A DNA stretch of 64,000 nt, taken from assembly GCF_003144095.1 (NCBI RefSeq), contig NZ_NSKH01000024.1:32325-96324 (forward strand), given 5' to 3'. Shown one piece after another: positions 1-10,964 of this stretch. The notes beneath the pieces are model-generated. The model made no database searches, was not told the origin of the DNA, and saw only the letters and a program-made list of their open reading frames with translations. The DNA is from Streptomyces sp. ICBB 8177. GTDB lineage: Bacteria > Actinomycetota > Actinomycetes > Streptomycetales > Streptomycetaceae. Both the position numbers and the translations under genes were made by a program. Position 1 is the first letter of the stretch, and every line of letters begins with the position of its first letter.

Positions 1-2428
1 CACCTGGCACACCGAAGTCCACAACCTCTACGGACCCACAGAAACCACCATCGACGCCACCGCACACCACATCACCCCACAAGACACCGGCCCCGCCATC
101 CCCATCGGCCACCCCATCTGGAACACCCACGCCCTCATCCTCGACCACCACCTACAACCCGTACCCCCCGGCACCACCGGCGAGCTCTACCTCACCGGAC
201 CCGGACTCGCCCACCACTACCTCAACCAACCCACCCTCACCGCAACCCGCTTCATCCCCAACCCCTACGGACCACCCGGCACCCGCCTCTACCGCACCGG
301 CGACCAAGCACGCTGGACCCACGGACACCTCCACCACACCAACCGCACCGACGACCAGATCAAACTCCGCGGCCACCGCATCGAACCCACCGAAATCACC
401 ACCACCCTCACCACCCACCCCCACATCACCACCACCCACACCCAACTCCGCGAAGACCAACCAGGGGTACGCCGCCTCGTCGCCTACGTGGTGACCCGCG
501 ACGGCCGCCCCGCCGACGCCGCCGGCCTGCGCGCCCACCTCGCCGAACGGCTGCCGGAGTACATGATCCCGTCGGCCTTCGTCACCCTCGACGCCCTCCC
601 CCTGCTCCCCAACGGCAAGGTGGACCGCCGCGCCCTGCCCGCCCCGGACCCGGTGGCGGAACGCACCGGGGCAAGGCCGCCGCGTACCGATGCGGAGCGG
701 GCACTGTGCGCGGCGTTCGCCGAGACCCTGGGGGTCGCGGAGGTCGGCGTGGACGACGACTTCTTCGCGCTCGGCGGCGACAGCATCATGTCGATCCAGG
801 TGGTCAGCAGGGCACGCAAGGCGGGGCTGGTGATCACCGCGCGGGACGTGTTCACGCGTCGCACACCGGAGGCCATCGCCTCGGCGGCCGTGCCGCTCGG
901 TGCGGAGCCTCGGGCGGAGGCGGACTCGGGGGTGGGCCAGGTGCCGTTGACGCCAATCGCGGCGTGGTTCCTGGAGCGCCCCGGGCCGCGGGACGGCTAC
1001 AACCAGTCGAGTGTGCTGCGTGCGCCGGCCGGGGCGGACGAGGCGTCGATCGCGGCGGCCCTGCAAGCGCTCGTGGATCACCACGACACGTTGCGGCTGC
1101 GCGTCACCGGCTCACCCGGCGCGGGCCATGGCCTGGAGGTGCTGCCGCAGGGTGCCGTGCCCGCCCGGGACCGCCTGACCAGGGTCGATGTCGCGGGGCT
1201 CGACCGGGAAGAGGTCGATGCCGTGGTGTCCCGGGAGGCCGAGACGGCGCGGCGGAGGCTGCGTCCGTCGCAGGGCGTGGTGCTGGAGGCGGTCTGGTTC
1301 GACGCGGGGGCGTCGCGGCCGGGCCGGCTGCTGCTGGTCGTCCACCACCTGGCGGTGGACGCGGTGTCGTGGCGCATCCTCGTCGCGGACCTGGCGACGG
1401 CGTGGGAGCACGTGACGGCGGGCGGGACGGGCCCGGCGCCGTTGCCCGCGGTCCTGACCTCGTACCGCCGCTGGGCGGAACTGCTCACGGCCGAAGCGCG
1501 CGGTGACGAGCGCGCCGCTGAACTGCCGCTCTGGCTGGAGGTGTTGGGGACGGCGGACCCGCTCCTGGGCTACCGGGCGCTGGACCCGCACCAGGACACG
1601 GCGGACCGGACCAGGACGCTGCGGGTCACGCTGCCCGCGCGCTGGACGCGGCCGCTGCTGACCACGGCTCCGGCCGCCTACCGGGCGGGAGTCGACGACG
1701 TTCTGATCACGGCGCTGGCGCTCGCCGTGGTGGGCCGCAGGGCCGAGAAGTCAGGGGACGGCGGCTCGGCTGTCCTGCTGGACCTCGAAGGGCACGGCCG
1801 TGAGCAGCAGATCGCCGACGGGGTGGACCTGTCGCGCACGGTCGGCTGGTTCACCAGTGTGTACCCGGTGAGTGTCGACCCGGGTCCGGTGAGCCGGTAC
1901 GAAGCACGGGCGCTCGACGGTGCCGTGGTGGACCGGGCGGTCAAACGGGTCAAGGAGCAGTTGCGCCGGATTCCCGACCGTGGGATCGGCTTCGGGCTGC
2001 TGCGTCATCTCAACCCGCGTACCGCGTCCGCCCTGCGCGGCACGGCCCCGCAGATCGGCTTTAACTACCTGGGCCGGTACGCGAATTCGCCCGGCGCGTC
2101 GGGTGACTGGCAGCCGATGCCGGACGCCGCGGGTCCGCGTGCGCAGGACCCGCAGGCGCCGGCCGCCCACGTGGTGGACATCAACGCCCACACCCGGGAC
2201 CTGCCTGACGGCCCGTGCCTGGTGGCGGAGTTGACCTGGCCGGTGGATCTGCTGAAGGAGGAGGACGTGGAGGAGCTGGCCGAGGGCTGGCTGCGGGCGC
2301 TGCGTGCGGTCGCGGAGTACGCCCAGGAGCCGGACGCGGGCGGGCACACGCCGTCCGACCTGCCGTTGGTGTCGCTCAACCAGAACCAGATCGACCGACT
2401 GCGCAACAAGTGGGGTGGACGCAAGTGA
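1..2428 (+). CDS. NRPS subunit, 3' part (A-PCP-E), 5' truncated by window edge
   Basis: The reading frame is open from base 2, so the gene starts before the window. The first visible part is the C-terminal half of an adenylation domain: [39 protein letters not shown] and NGKVDRR. A carrier domain follows ([16 protein letters not shown], phosphopantetheine Ser in GGDS), then an epimerization domain with [35 protein letters not shown] and IGFNYLGRY. The module therefore loads an amino acid and converts it to the D-form on the carrier. Only three specificity positions are visible (L322, I330, D331 in GrsA numbering); they fit the common serine code, but weakly. Bases 1-480 are unusually rich in C and in His/Thr/Pro codons. 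The TGA stop overlaps the next start by four bases (GTGA), so the two subunits are translationally coupled. Confidence 0.95.
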   Translation, partial: TWHTEVHNLYGPTETTIDATAHHITPQDTGPAIPIGHPIWNTHALILDHHLQPVPPGTTGELYLTGPGLAHHYLNQPTLTATRFIPNPYGPPGTRLYRTGDQARWTHGHLHHTNRTDDQIKLRGHRIEPTEITTTLTTHPHITTTHTQLREDQPGVRRLVAYVVTRDGRPADAAGLRAHLAERLPEYMIPSAFVTLDALPLLPNGKVDRRALPAPDPVAERTGARPPRTDAERALCAAFAETLGVAEVGVDDDFFALGGDSIMSIQVVSRARKAGLVITARDVFTRRTPEAIASAAVPLGAEPRAEADSGVGQVPLTPIAAWFLERPGPRDGYNQSSVLRAPAGADEASIAAALQALVDHHDTLRLRVTGSPGAGHGLEVLPQGAVPARDRLTRVDVAGLDREEVDAVVSREAETARRRLRPSQGVVLEAVWFDAGASRPGRLLLVVHHLAVDAVSWRILVADLATAWEHVTAGGTGPAPLPAVLTSYRRWAELLTAEARGDERAAELPLWLEVLGTADPLLGYRALDPHQDTADRTRTLRVTLPARWTRPLLTTAPAAYRAGVDDVLITALALAVVGRRAEKSGDGGSAVLLDLEGHGREQQIADGVDLSRTVGWFTSVYPVSVDPGPVSRYEARALDGAVVDRAVKRVKEQLRRIPDRGIGFGLLRHLNPRTASALRGTAPQIGFNYLGRYANSPGASGDWQPMPDAAGPRAQDPQAPAAHVVDINAHTRDLPDGPCLVAELTWPVDLLKEEDVEELAEGWLRALRAVAEYAQEPDAGGHTPSDLPLVSLNQNQIDRLRNKWGGRK

Positions 2429-5400
2429 CCGGGTTCGAGCTCCAGGACGTGCTGCCGCTGACGCCGTTGCAGGCGGGCATGCTCTTCCACGCGCTGTACG
2501 ACTCCGAGGCGGTGGACGTCTACACCGCGCAGTTCGTCTTCGACATCGAGGGCCCGGTGGACGCGGCGGCGTTGTACGCGGCGGCCAAGGGGCTGCTGCG
2601 CCGGCATGCCAGCCTGCGGGTGGGATTCCTGCACGAGGGCCTGGACGAGCCGGTGCAGGCGGTGGCCGCCGAAGTGGCGCCCGCTTTCGAGGAGCTGGAC
2701 CTCGCGGCTGAGGACGACGCGGTGCGCGCCGAGCGGCTGGAGGCGTTTCTGGCCGAGGACCGGGTGCGGCGCTTCGACCTGTCCGAGCCGCCGCTGCTGC
2801 GCTTCACGCTGGTGCGGATGGGACACCATGACCACCGGCTGGTGCTGACCAACCATCACATCGTGCTGGACGGCTGGTCGATGCCGTTGCTGGTGCGGGA
2901 GTTGTTCGAGCTGTACGCGCGGGGCGGCGACGACCGCGGGATGCCTCGGGTGGCCCCGTACCGCGACTACCTGGCGTGGCTGGCCGGGCAGGACCACGCG
3001 GCGGCGACCGAGGCGTGGCGCGCGGCGCTGGCGGGGATCGAGGAGCCGACGCTGCTGTCGGGCCGCGGTCCCGCGCCGGCGGCGGGCGCGGACCTGCCGC
3101 GGCAGTTCGCGCTGGAGCTGAGCGAGGAGACCACCGCGCGGCTGCGGGAGCGGGCGCGTGGTCACCGGCTCACCCTCAACACCCTGGTGCAGGGCGCTTG
3201 GGGGATATTGCTGCACCGTCTCACCGGGCAGTCGGACGTGGTGTTCGGCACCACGGTCTCGGGGCGTCCACCGCAGGTCGCGGGCGTCGAGACGATGGTG
3301 GGCCTGTTCATCAACACCGTTCCGGTGCGCGTCGCGGTGCGCCCCGGTGACACGGTGGCGGCGCTGCTCGAGCGGTTGCAGGACGCACAGGCGGGGGTGC
3401 TGGGTGCCCAGCACGTCGGATTGACCGAGATCCGCGCGCTGACCGGGCTGGACGAGCTCTTCGACACCCTGGCCGTCTTCGAGAACTACCCCATGGACGC
3501 CGAGGCGTTGCGCCGCGCCCAGGAGGACCTGCCGGGGATGGCCATCACGGGTGTGCGCGGCACCGACGCGGCGCACTACCCGCTCACGGTGACCGTCGCA
3601 CCGGGCGACGGCCTGCGGGTCACCTTCGGGTACCGCGCGGACGCCTTCGGTGAGGAACGAGTCACGGCGCTGGCAGGGCGGCTGCGGTTGCTGCTGGAGG
3701 CGTTCGCGGACGGCCTGGAGCGGCCCGTCGAGGACCTGCCGGTGCTGCTCGACGGCGAGCGTGACCGGCTGCTGGCGGCCGGGCGCGGCGCCGGTGAGCC
3801 CGATGGCGTGGCGGCTGCGAGCCTGCCGGAGCTGTTCGCGGCGCGAGTGGCCGCCCACCCGGACGCCGTGGCCGTGGGCGGCTCCGGCCGGCAGCTCACC
3901 TACGCCCAACTCGACGGCCTCAGCGCGGCGTTGGCCTCCTGCCTGACCGGGCTGGGCGTCGCGGCGGAGGACGGGGTCGCGGTGCTGGCCGGGCGGTCGG
4001 CCGCCGTGGTCACCGCGTCCCTGGCCGTCGTGCGCGCGGGCGGTGCCTACGTGCCGTTGGACCCGCGCTGGCCGGTGGAGCGCCTGCGCCAGGTCACCGC
4101 AGTCGCGAAGCCGCGCGTGCTGGTGGTCGGCGAGGACCTGGCCGGGCACGCCTGGGTGGCGGAGGCCGGCGTGCCGGTGGTGGTGGTCGACGGCGCGGGG
4201 GGTGTGGTGGCCGGCGCACCCGAGGCCCCGGGGCCGCTGCCGGACGTGCCGCCGGGTGGCGAACGGCTGGCCTACGTGATGTTCACCTCCGGGTCGACCG
4301 GCGCGCCCAAGGCGGTGGGCGTGCGCCACACGGACGTGGCCGCGCTCGCCCTGGACGGCCTGTGGGACGGCGGGGTGGCCGACGCGGTGCTGATGCACTC
4401 CGCGTACGTCTTCGACGCGTCGACCTTCGAGATCTGGGTGCCGCTGCTGCGCGGCGGCCGGGTCGTGGTGGCGCCGCCCGGGTCCCTGGAGCCGCGTGAG
4501 CTGGGCCGGATCCTGGAGAGTGAGCGGGTCACCGCGTTGTTCCTCACCACGGCGCTGTTCAACCTCGTGGTGGAGACCGATCCCCGGCTGCTGTACGGGG
4601 TGCGGCTGGTGGCCTGCGGCGGAGAGACGGCGACGGCGGGGGTGCCGCAGCGTGCGGCGGCCGCCTGCCCGGGCACGAAGGTCGTCAACGTCTACGGCCC
4701 GACCGAGACCACCACGTTCGCCACGGGTCACGTGATCGAACCTGAGGAGGACGCGCCCGGGGGGGCCACCGGGGTGCCGCCGATCGGACGGCCGCTGGAC
4801 GGGGTGCGCGCGTACGTGCTCGACCGGGACCTGCGCCCGGTGCCGCCCGGTGCCGTCGGCGAATTGTACCTGTCCGGCACGGGCGTGGCGCGCGGCTACC
4901 TGGACCGCCCCGCCCTGACCGCCACCCGTTTCGTGGCCGACCCCTTCGGCAAGGCGGGGGGCCGGATGTACCGCACCGGGGACCTGGTCCGCTGGGACGA
5001 GCGCGGGCGCATCGCCTACGTGGCGCGCGCCGACGGGCAGGTCAAGCTGCGCGGCCACCGCATCGAACTCGGCGAGGTCGAGGGCGCCGTGCTGGGCGCG
5101 CCGGGGGTCGCGGCGGCGTGCGTGGTGGTGCGCGAGGACCTGGCCGGGGACCGCAGGCTGGTGGCGTACGTGGTGCGGGACGGCGGCGGCGGTCTCGACG
5201 CGGCGGCCCTCGCGGCGCACGTGGGGCGCACGCTGCCGGGCTACATGGTGCCGTCGGCGTTCGTCACGCTGGACGCCCTGCCGCTCACCCCGAACGGGAA
5301 GGTGGACCGGCGTGCGCTGCCGGTGCCGCGCGTGGCGGGCGGGCCGGGCGGGCGGCCTGCGCGCGGCGCGCGCGAGGAACTGCTCGCCGAGGTGTTCTGC

Positions 5401-8400
5401 GACGTGCTGGGCGCCGAACGGGTGGGCGCGCACGACGACTTCTTCGCGCTCGGCGGGCACTCGTTGCTCGCCACCCGTCTGGTCGGCCGGATCCGTGCGG
5501 TGCTGGACGTGGAGCTGGAGGTGCGCACCCTCTTCGACCACCCCACCGTCGCGTCGCTCGCCGTGGCGCTCGACGGCGCGGGCGCGGCGCGTGAGGCGCT
5601 GACCCGGCAGGAGCGGCCCGAAGTGCTGCCGCTGTCGTTCGCGCAGCGGCGCCTGTGGTTCCTGGGACGCCTCACGGGTCCTGACGCGACGTACACCATC
5701 CCGCTGGCGGTGCGGCTGGAGGGCACGCTGGACGTCGCGGCGCTGCGCGCGGCGGTCGCGGACGTGGTGGCCCGCCACGAGGCGCTGCGCACCGTCTTCC
5801 CCGAGCGGAAGGGGACGCCCGAGCAGGTGGTGCTGGCCCCGGAGCGGGTGTACCTGGACTTCGAGGTGGACGACGTCGAGGAGCCGGAGCTGGACGGCCG
5901 GATCGCCCGCGCGGTCGCCGAGCCGATCGACGTCCTCAGCCGGGTGCCGTTGCAGGCCCGCCTGCTGCGGCTGGCGGCACGCTCTCACGTACTCGTCCTG
6001 ACGTTGCATCACATAGCGGCTGACGGATGGTCGCTGGGGCCGTTGGCACGTGATCTGGAGACCGCGTACCGGGCGAGACTGGAGGGCACGGCACCCGGCT
6101 GGGAGCAGCTGCCGGTCCAGTACGCGGACTACACGCTGTGGCAGCAGCGGACGCTGGGCGACGAGGCGGACGACAGCAGCCCCCTCGCACGTCAGTTGGC
6201 GTTCTGGCGCAAGGCGCTCGACGGGGTACCCGAGGTGCTGCCGCTGCCGCTGGACCGGCCGCGTCCGGCGACGCTCACCCACGCGGGCGACACCCTGTCC
6301 CTCGTGCTCGGCGAGCGGGTGCGCGAAGGGCTCGCCGCGTTGGCCCGGGACGCCGGGTGCAGCCTGTTCATGGTGTTGCAGGCAGCCGTGTCGGTCCTGC
6401 TGGCCGGGCACGGCGCGGGCGACGACATCCCGCTGGGCACGGCGGTGGCGGGGCGCGGTGACGCGGCGCTGGACGACCTGGTGGGCTTCTTCGTCAACAC
6501 CCTCGTCCTGCGCACCGACCTGTCGGGCGATCCCACGTTCCGCGAACTGCTCGACCGGGTCCGGGACTTCGACCTCGCCGCCTACGCCAACGCCGACCTG
6601 CCGTTCGAGCGCCTGGTCGAGGCGCTGAACCCGGCGCGTTCCCAGAACCACCATCCGCTCTTCCAGGTCATGCTGGTGCTCCAGAACCACGACGCCGACG
6701 TCGCCCTCGACCTGCCCGGGCTCACCGCGAGCCCGGTGCGGGTGGGTACCGGCGCGGCCAAGTTCGACCTGTCCTTCGCCTTCGCCGAGACCCGGGACGC
6801 CACGGACGGGGCGCGGGTGCTGCGGGCGGACGTGGACTACTCCACGGAGCTGTTCGACCGCGCGACGGTGCGACGGCTGCTCGACCGCCTCGCCGGACTG
6901 CTGGCACAGGTGGTGCGCGATCCCGACCGGCCGGTGCGCGCCTACGATCCGCTGACGGCGCCCGAGCGCACGACACTGCTGGAGGAGTGGGGGCGCGGTC
7001 CGGTGCGCACTCCGGCGCCGTCGACGGTGCCGGAACTCTTCGCCGAGCAGGTCGCCCGCACACCGGACGCGGTCGCCGTCCGCGACGACACGGAGGAGCT
7101 GACTTACCGTCAACTACATAAGTTTGTAGGGGGTTTGGCGGGCCGCCTCGCGGCGGCGGGCGTGGGTCCGGAGGACGTGGTGGCGCTCGCGGTGCCCCGG
7201 TCGGCCCGGATGGTCGTGGCGATGCTGGCGATCCTCACGGCGGGCTCCGCCTACCAGCCGGTCGACCCGGGCTATCCCACGGCGCGCGTCGCCTTCATGC
7301 TCCAGGACGCGGCTCCGGCCCTGCTGATCACCACGTCGGCGCTGCGGGCGGAGCTGCCGACGCAAGGCGTACCCGTCATCGCACTGGACGACCCGGACAC
7401 GTGGCCGAGCCCGAACGCAGCGAGCCGGGCGCGGTCGCCACTGCTGCCCGCGCACCCCGCGTACGTCATCCACACCTCCGGTTCGACCGGCAGGCCGAAG
7501 GGCGTCGTCGTCACCCACCGGGGCGTGGCCGCCATGGTGCGCACACAGGTGGAACGGCTGGGCGTCGGCGTGTCCAGCCGGGTGCTGCAACTGGCGTCGG
7601 TGAGCTTCGACGCGGCCTTCTGGGAGACCTGCATGGGGCTGCTGACCGGTGCCCGCCTCGAACTGGCTGAGCGGGAGCGGTCGTTGCCCGGCCCGGCGCT
7701 GGCCGGTCTGCTCGCCGAGCGCGGGGTCACCCATCTCACGCTTCCTCCGGCCGCGTTGGCGGTGATGCCGACCGGGGCCGGGGTGCCGGAGGGCACCACG
7801 CTGGTGCTCGCCGGAGAGGCCTGCCCGCCCGCGCTGGTCGACCAGTGGGCGCCAGGCCGCAGACTCGTCAACGCCTACGGGCCGACCGAGTCGACGGTCT
7901 GCGCGACCATGAGCCCGTACCAGACCCCCCAGGCCACACGGGCCGGCGGAGGACCGGGGCGGAGGGTGCCGATCGGGGTGCCGGTCGACAACACGCGGGT
8001 CTACGTCCTCGACGACCGGCTGCGGCTGGTGCCGCCGGGCGTCACGGGCGAGTTGTACCTCGCGGGCGACGGGCTGGCCCGCGGCTACCTGCGCCGTCCC
8101 GGCCTGACCGCCTGCCGCTTCGTGGCCGACCCGTTCGGCCCCGCCGGAGGCCGGATGTACCGCACCGGGGACGTGGTGCGCTGGAACGGCGACGGGCAGC
8201 TGGAATACCTCGCGCGCGCCGACGACCAGGTCAAGGTGCGCGGCTTCCGCGTCGAACTCGGCGAGGTCGAGGCGGCGTTGGCCTCGCTGCCGGGCGTCGG
8301 CGCGGCGTGCGCCACCGTCCGGGAGGACCGGCCGGGCGACCGCAGGCTGGTCGCGTACGTGACACCGCGCGACGAGGCGGTGGGCGGCCCGGCGGACTCC

Positions 8401-10032
8401 GGCGCGTTCCGCGAGGCGCTGGCCGCGGTGCTGCCGGACTTCATGGTGCCGTCCTCGTTCGTCACGCTGGACGCGCTGCCGCTCACCCCCAACGGCAAGG
8501 TCGACCGCAGGGCGCTCCCCACCCCTGGCCCCGACACCGCGGGCACGACCTCGCGCGCCCCGGCCACGGAGCGCGAGAAGGCGCTGTGCGAGCTGTTCGC
8601 GGAGGTCCTGGGCCGCGAGACGGTGGGCGTGGACGACGACTTCTTCGCGGCGGGCGGGCACTCGCTGCTCGCGGTGCGGCTGGCGCAGCGGATCGAGGCG
8701 CGGTTCGGCGTGAGGCCCGGAATGCGGGAGCTGTTCGCCGCGCCCACGGTCGACGGCGTGCGGCGGCTGCTCGACGGCGCCGCCACCTCCCACGACCCGG
8801 TGGCGGACGGGCGTGCGGCGGCCACCGTGCCGTTCGACGCGGACACCGCGGACCCGGAGCGCGACGTGACGCTACCGCCGGATGTCCGCCGGGCACCGTC
8901 GCCCCTGCTGGTCACGTCGCTCGGTGAACGGCGACCGCTGCTGACGGGCGGCTCGGGCTTCCTCGGCGCGTTCCTGCTGCGCGATCTGCTGGAGACCTCG
9001 CAGAGCCCCGTCGACTGCCTGGTGCGGGCCCGTGACGAGGCCCAGGGGCTGGAACGGCTCCGTTCCGCGCTGGAACGGTACGGCCTGTGGCGGGCGGGTT
9101 ACGCCGACATGATCCGGGCCCTGCCGGGGGACCTGGCGGCGCCGGGGCTGGGGCTCACCGACCGGACCCGGACGGCGCTGCGACGCGGGCTCGGCACCGT
9201 CTTCCACAACGGCGCCCACGTCAACTTCGCCGCGCCCTACGGCGAACTGCGCGACGCCAACGTCGGCGGCACCCGGGAACTGCTGCGCCTGGTGGCCGAG
9301 TCGGACGCGAGCGGCCTGCACTACGTGTCGACCACCGGCGTCTTCGCGCCGGGCGAGCCAGGCGACGGGCCGGTGACCGAGACGACGCCGACCGGCCCGG
9401 TGAACGGGCTGCCGGACGGGTACTCGCGCAGCAAGTGGGTGGCCGACCGGATCGTGGGCCTCGCCCGCGAGCGCGGCGTCCCGGTCGCCGTCTACCGCCC
9501 CGGGCGGGTGTCGGGCGACTCGCGGACCGGGGCCTGCCAGGACCGCGACCTGTTGTGGCTGCTGATCAAGGGCTGCCTCCAGGCGGGCGCGGCGCCCCGG
9601 GGCGGGACCGAGTCGACCGGCTGGATACCGGTGGACTACGTCAGCTCCGCGATCGTGGCGCTGGCGCGCAGCGGTGCGGCGGCCGACGGCTCCGTCTTCC
9701 ACCTCACCCATCCGCAACCGCCGACGCTCGACCAGGTCTTCGCGGCGGCGCGGACCATGGGGTACACCGTGCGGGAGCTGCCGCTCGACCGCTGGCGCAA
9801 GCGGATAGCCGAACAGCGGGACAACGCGGCGCAGTTGTTCCTGGGCGGCAGGCAGGAGGGGCCGGGCGACCGCGCCCACCGCGCGCACCGGTCGTTCGAC
9901 TCGTCGCTGACCCACCGCGCGGTGGCGGCGTCGGGCCCGAACCTGCCCGCGCTGACGGAACGGACACTGCTGACGTACTTGTCGTACTTCGTCGGCACGG
10001 GCTTCCTGCCCGGTCCCGGGCGATCCGTGTAG
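2425..10032 (+). CDS. Terminal NRPS subunit C-A-PCP-C-A-PCP-reductase (2535 aa)
   Basis: Two extension modules and reductive release. C1 ([11 protein letters not shown] near residue 10, HHIVLDGWS near 143) is of the type that follows an epimerase. A1 runs from LTYAQL (about 491) through [11 protein letters not shown] and NVYGPTE to NGKVDR (about 957). PCP1 has GGHSLL near 1011. C2 ([10 protein letters not shown] about 1070, HHIAADGWS about 1195) is L-type. A2 spans about 1559-2022, and PCP2 has GGHSLL near 2078. A thioester-reductase domain follows from about 2172 to the end, with [26 protein letters not shown] and YRPGRVSGD. The specificity codes I read are DAFFAGVTFK (Val/Ile-like) and DAWTVAAVCK (Phe-like, close to GrsA). 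The product should leave as an aldehyde, or as an alcohol after a second reduction. Start GTG at 2425 has a GGGGTGGA ribosome site and overlaps the upstream stop. Confidence 0.95.
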   Translation: MTGFELQDVLPLTPLQAGMLFHALYDSEAVDVYTAQFVFDIEGPVDAAALYAAAKGLLRRHASLRVGFLHEGLDEPVQAVAAEVAPAFEELDLAAEDDAVRAERLEAFLAEDRVRRFDLSEPPLLRFTLVRMGHHDHRLVLTNHHIVLDGWSMPLLVRELFELYARGGDDRGMPRVAPYRDYLAWLAGQDHAAATEAWRAALAGIEEPTLLSGRGPAPAAGADLPRQFALELSEETTARLRERARGHRLTLNTLVQGAWGILLHRLTGQSDVVFGTTVSGRPPQVAGVETMVGLFINTVPVRVAVRPGDTVAALLERLQDAQAGVLGAQHVGLTEIRALTGLDELFDTLAVFENYPMDAEALRRAQEDLPGMAITGVRGTDAAHYPLTVTVAPGDGLRVTFGYRADAFGEERVTALAGRLRLLLEAFADGLERPVEDLPVLLDGERDRLLAAGRGAGEPDGVAAASLPELFAARVAAHPDAVAVGGSGRQLTYAQLDGLSAALASCLTGLGVAAEDGVAVLAGRSAAVVTASLAVVRAGGAYVPLDPRWPVERLRQVTAVAKPRVLVVGEDLAGHAWVAEAGVPVVVVDGAGGVVAGAPEAPGPLPDVPPGGERLAYVMFTSGSTGAPKAVGVRHTDVAALALDGLWDGGVADAVLMHSAYVFDASTFEIWVPLLRGGRVVVAPPGSLEPRELGRILESERVTALFLTTALFNLVVETDPRLLYGVRLVACGGETATAGVPQRAAAACPGTKVVNVYGPTETTTFATGHVIEPEEDAPGGATGVPPIGRPLDGVRAYVLDRDLRPVPPGAVGELYLSGTGVARGYLDRPALTATRFVADPFGKAGGRMYRTGDLVRWDERGRIAYVARADGQVKLRGHRIELGEVEGAVLGAPGVAAACVVVREDLAGDRRLVAYVVRDGGGGLDAAALAAHVGRTLPGYMVPSAFVTLDALPLTPNGKVDRRALPVPRVAGGPGGRPARGAREELLAEVFCDVLGAERVGAHDDFFALGGHSLLATRLVGRIRAVLDVELEVRTLFDHPTVASLAVALDGAGAAREALTRQERPEVLPLSFAQRRLWFLGRLTGPDATYTIPLAVRLEGTLDVAALRAAVADVVARHEALRTVFPERKGTPEQVVLAPERVYLDFEVDDVEEPELDGRIARAVAEPIDVLSRVPLQARLLRLAARSHVLVLTLHHIAADGWSLGPLARDLETAYRARLEGTAPGWEQLPVQYADYTLWQQRTLGDEADDSSPLARQLAFWRKALDGVPEVLPLPLDRPRPATLTHAGDTLSLVLGERVREGLAALARDAGCSLFMVLQAAVSVLLAGHGAGDDIPLGTAVAGRGDAALDDLVGFFVNTLVLRTDLSGDPTFRELLDRVRDFDLAAYANADLPFERLVEALNPARSQNHHPLFQVMLVLQNHDADVALDLPGLTASPVRVGTGAAKFDLSFAFAETRDATDGARVLRADVDYSTELFDRATVRRLLDRLAGLLAQVVRDPDRPVRAYDPLTAPERTTLLEEWGRGPVRTPAPSTVPELFAEQVARTPDAVAVRDDTEELTYRQLHKFVGGLAGRLAAAGVGPEDVVALAVPRSARMVVAMLAILTAGSAYQPVDPGYPTARVAFMLQDAAPALLITTSALRAELPTQGVPVIALDDPDTWPSPNAASRARSPLLPAHPAYVIHTSGSTGRPKGVVVTHRGVAAMVRTQVERLGVGVSSRVLQLASVSFDAAFWETCMGLLTGARLELAERERSLPGPALAGLLAERGVTHLTLPPAALAVMPTGAGVPEGTTLVLAGEACPPALVDQWAPGRRLVNAYGPTESTVCATMSPYQTPQATRAGGGPGRRVPIGVPVDNTRVYVLDDRLRLVPPGVTGELYLAGDGLARGYLRRPGLTACRFVADPFGPAGGRMYRTGDVVRWNGDGQLEYLARADDQVKVRGFRVELGEVEAALASLPGVGAACATVREDRPGDRRLVAYVTPRDEAVGGPADSGAFREALAAVLPDFMVPSSFVTLDALPLTPNGKVDRRALPTPGPDTAGTTSRAPATEREKALCELFAEVLGRETVGVDDDFFAAGGHSLLAVRLAQRIEARFGVRPGMRELFAAPTVDGVRRLLDGAATSHDPVADGRAAATVPFDADTADPERDVTLPPDVRRAPSPLLVTSLGERRPLLTGGSGFLGAFLLRDLLETSQSPVDCLVRARDEAQGLERLRSALERYGLWRAGYADMIRALPGDLAAPGLGLTDRTRTALRRGLGTVFHNGAHVNFAAPYGELRDANVGGTRELLRLVAESDASGLHYVSTTGVFAPGEPGDGPVTETTPTGPVNGLPDGYSRSKWVADRIVGLARERGVPVAVYRPGRVSGDSRTGACQDRDLLWLLIKGCLQAGAAPRGGTESTGWIPVDYVSSAIVALARSGAAADGSVFHLTHPQPPTLDQVFAAARTMGYTVRELPLDRWRKRIAEQRDNAAQLFLGGRQEGPGDRAHRAHRSFDSSLTHRAVAASGPNLPALTERTLLTYLSYFVGTGFLPGPGRSV

Positions 10033-10080
10033 GCGCGGCCTGCGCACAGGTCGTGGCCGCCCCGCTCAGCGTTCGCGGGC

Positions 10081-10199
10081 GGCCACGACCGCACTTCGGC
10101 CCGCCCGGACCATGGCCGCCTTCGACCCGGGCCATGGACGCCTTCGGCCGAGGTCACGGGCCACCTTCGGCCGAGGTCACGACGGCCTTCGGCCCGGGT
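10081..10199. repeat. Degenerate ~23-bp tandem repeat after the NRPS genes
   Basis: The spacer 10033-10308 has no recognisable gene except the small ORF at its right edge. It contains four or five imperfect copies of a roughly 23-bp unit with the core CTTCGGCC; copies begin near 10110, 10132, 10155 and 10178, with a diverged one before 10110. Copies end in CCGGG or CGAGGT. No function is evident; it could be a decayed duplication or a structured 3' UTR of the NRPS transcript. Confidence 0.6.
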
Positions 10200-10308
10200 C
10201 ACCGCCGTACGGGGGCGGGCGGCGGCCTGGATCGCGGCGGGCGGGGCCGCGGGTTAGCCTGGCAGGAGGCACGCCCTCACGCGGACCGCTCCTTCCGAGG
10301 GGGACAGC

Positions 10309-10485
10309 ATGATCGCTCTGGAGACCATCGGCGTCTCCCTGGCAGTGATCGCCTTCGTGGCCGGCACGATCGTCTTCATGATGGGCGGTCTGACCTACCG
10401 AGGCGACCGCCACCGCGACGAAGGCGACTCCGGCCGGGACGACGGCTCCACCTCGGACGCACGGCCTTCCCCTCGCGGCACCTGA
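10309..10485 (+). CDS. Small single-pass membrane protein (58 aa)
   Basis: Starts at ATG 10309 behind a good ribosome site (AGGGGGACAGC). Residues 4 to about 30 form one hydrophobic helix (IALETIGVSLAVIAFVAGTI), followed by YRGDRHRDEGD and a polar, charged, Ser/Asp-rich cytoplasmic tail. There are no enzymatic motifs. I do not recognise the family; small proteins of this type are common and uncharacterised in streptomycetes. It lies 276 bp behind the NRPS gene in the same direction but probably has its own promoter (TAGCCT near 10255). Coding confidence rests on the ribosome site, codon bias and clean TM helix. Confidence 0.6.
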   Translation: MIALETIGVSLAVIAFVAGTIVFMMGGLTYRGDRHRDEGDSGRDDGSTSDARPSPRGT

Positions 10486-10628
10486 GCGCGACGCCGGTCG
10501 GGCGCACGCCACGACCGCCTCGTTCCAGCCCACGCCACGACCGCCCCGCGGGACGCTTTCGCGCTCGTCCCGTTCCGGTCCGCGCCCGTGTCGACTTGAC
10601 CGAGATCAAGGGCATCGTGGTCGACTAG

Positions 10629-10964
10629 GTGGCGCGGCCCGCGTCCGACTTCGACGTGGCCGAGGTCGGCTGGTGGATGAACGCGCGGGAGTCACGCCGC
10701 CGCCACCTCGTGCAGTCGCTGCTCCAGGCCGAGGGGCTGGCGACGGCCTCGTACCGCGAACGCTTCGGCGCAAGGCCCGAGGACGACTTCGCGGCCGAGC
10801 TGGAGCCGTGCCCGCTCGGCGTGTGCGACTGCCACATCGGCTACGTGCACCTGGAATCGCTGCCGTTGTACGACGTCTTCGCGGGCGGTGTGCTGGAACG
10901 CGTGCCACGGGACTGGCCGCGACGGGTGGGCGTGGCCGGCGTCACCGCACCGGCCGGGAGGTGA
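10629..10964 (+). pseudogene. Remnant of radical-SAM-type protein(s), C-terminal piece only
   Basis: A 111-codon frame opens with GTG directly after an in-frame TAG, with no convincing ribosome site. The first half (ESRRRHLVQSLLQAEGL, SYRERFGARPEDDF) looks like the C-terminus of HemN-like radical SAM proteins. The second half (CPLGVCDCHIGYVHL, LYDVFAGGVLERVP) looks like the C-terminus of another radical-SAM-associated family, possibly of the STM4011 type. No N-terminal CxxxCxxC cluster motif exists upstream. This suggests a deletion fusing two gene ends. The end overlaps the stop of the convergent regulator by 23 bp. The family assignment is from memory and is tentative; a short functional Cys-rich protein is the alternative. 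Confidence 0.4.

Noticed and set aside
2065-7113. Very long open frame on the minus strand opposite the NRPS gene
   Set aside because: It lacks protein-like composition and is a consequence of the high GC third-position bias of the real gene on the plus strand.
7114-8793. Long minus-strand open frame opposite the terminal adenylation domain
   Set aside because: It is an antisense shadow of a domain with clear NRPS motifs, and has no ribosome site.
10309-10485. Small ORF as part of the NRPS biosynthetic cluster (for example MbtH-like)
   Set aside because: The sequence is a TM helix with charged tail and has none of the MbtH residues; it is kept only as a small membrane protein.
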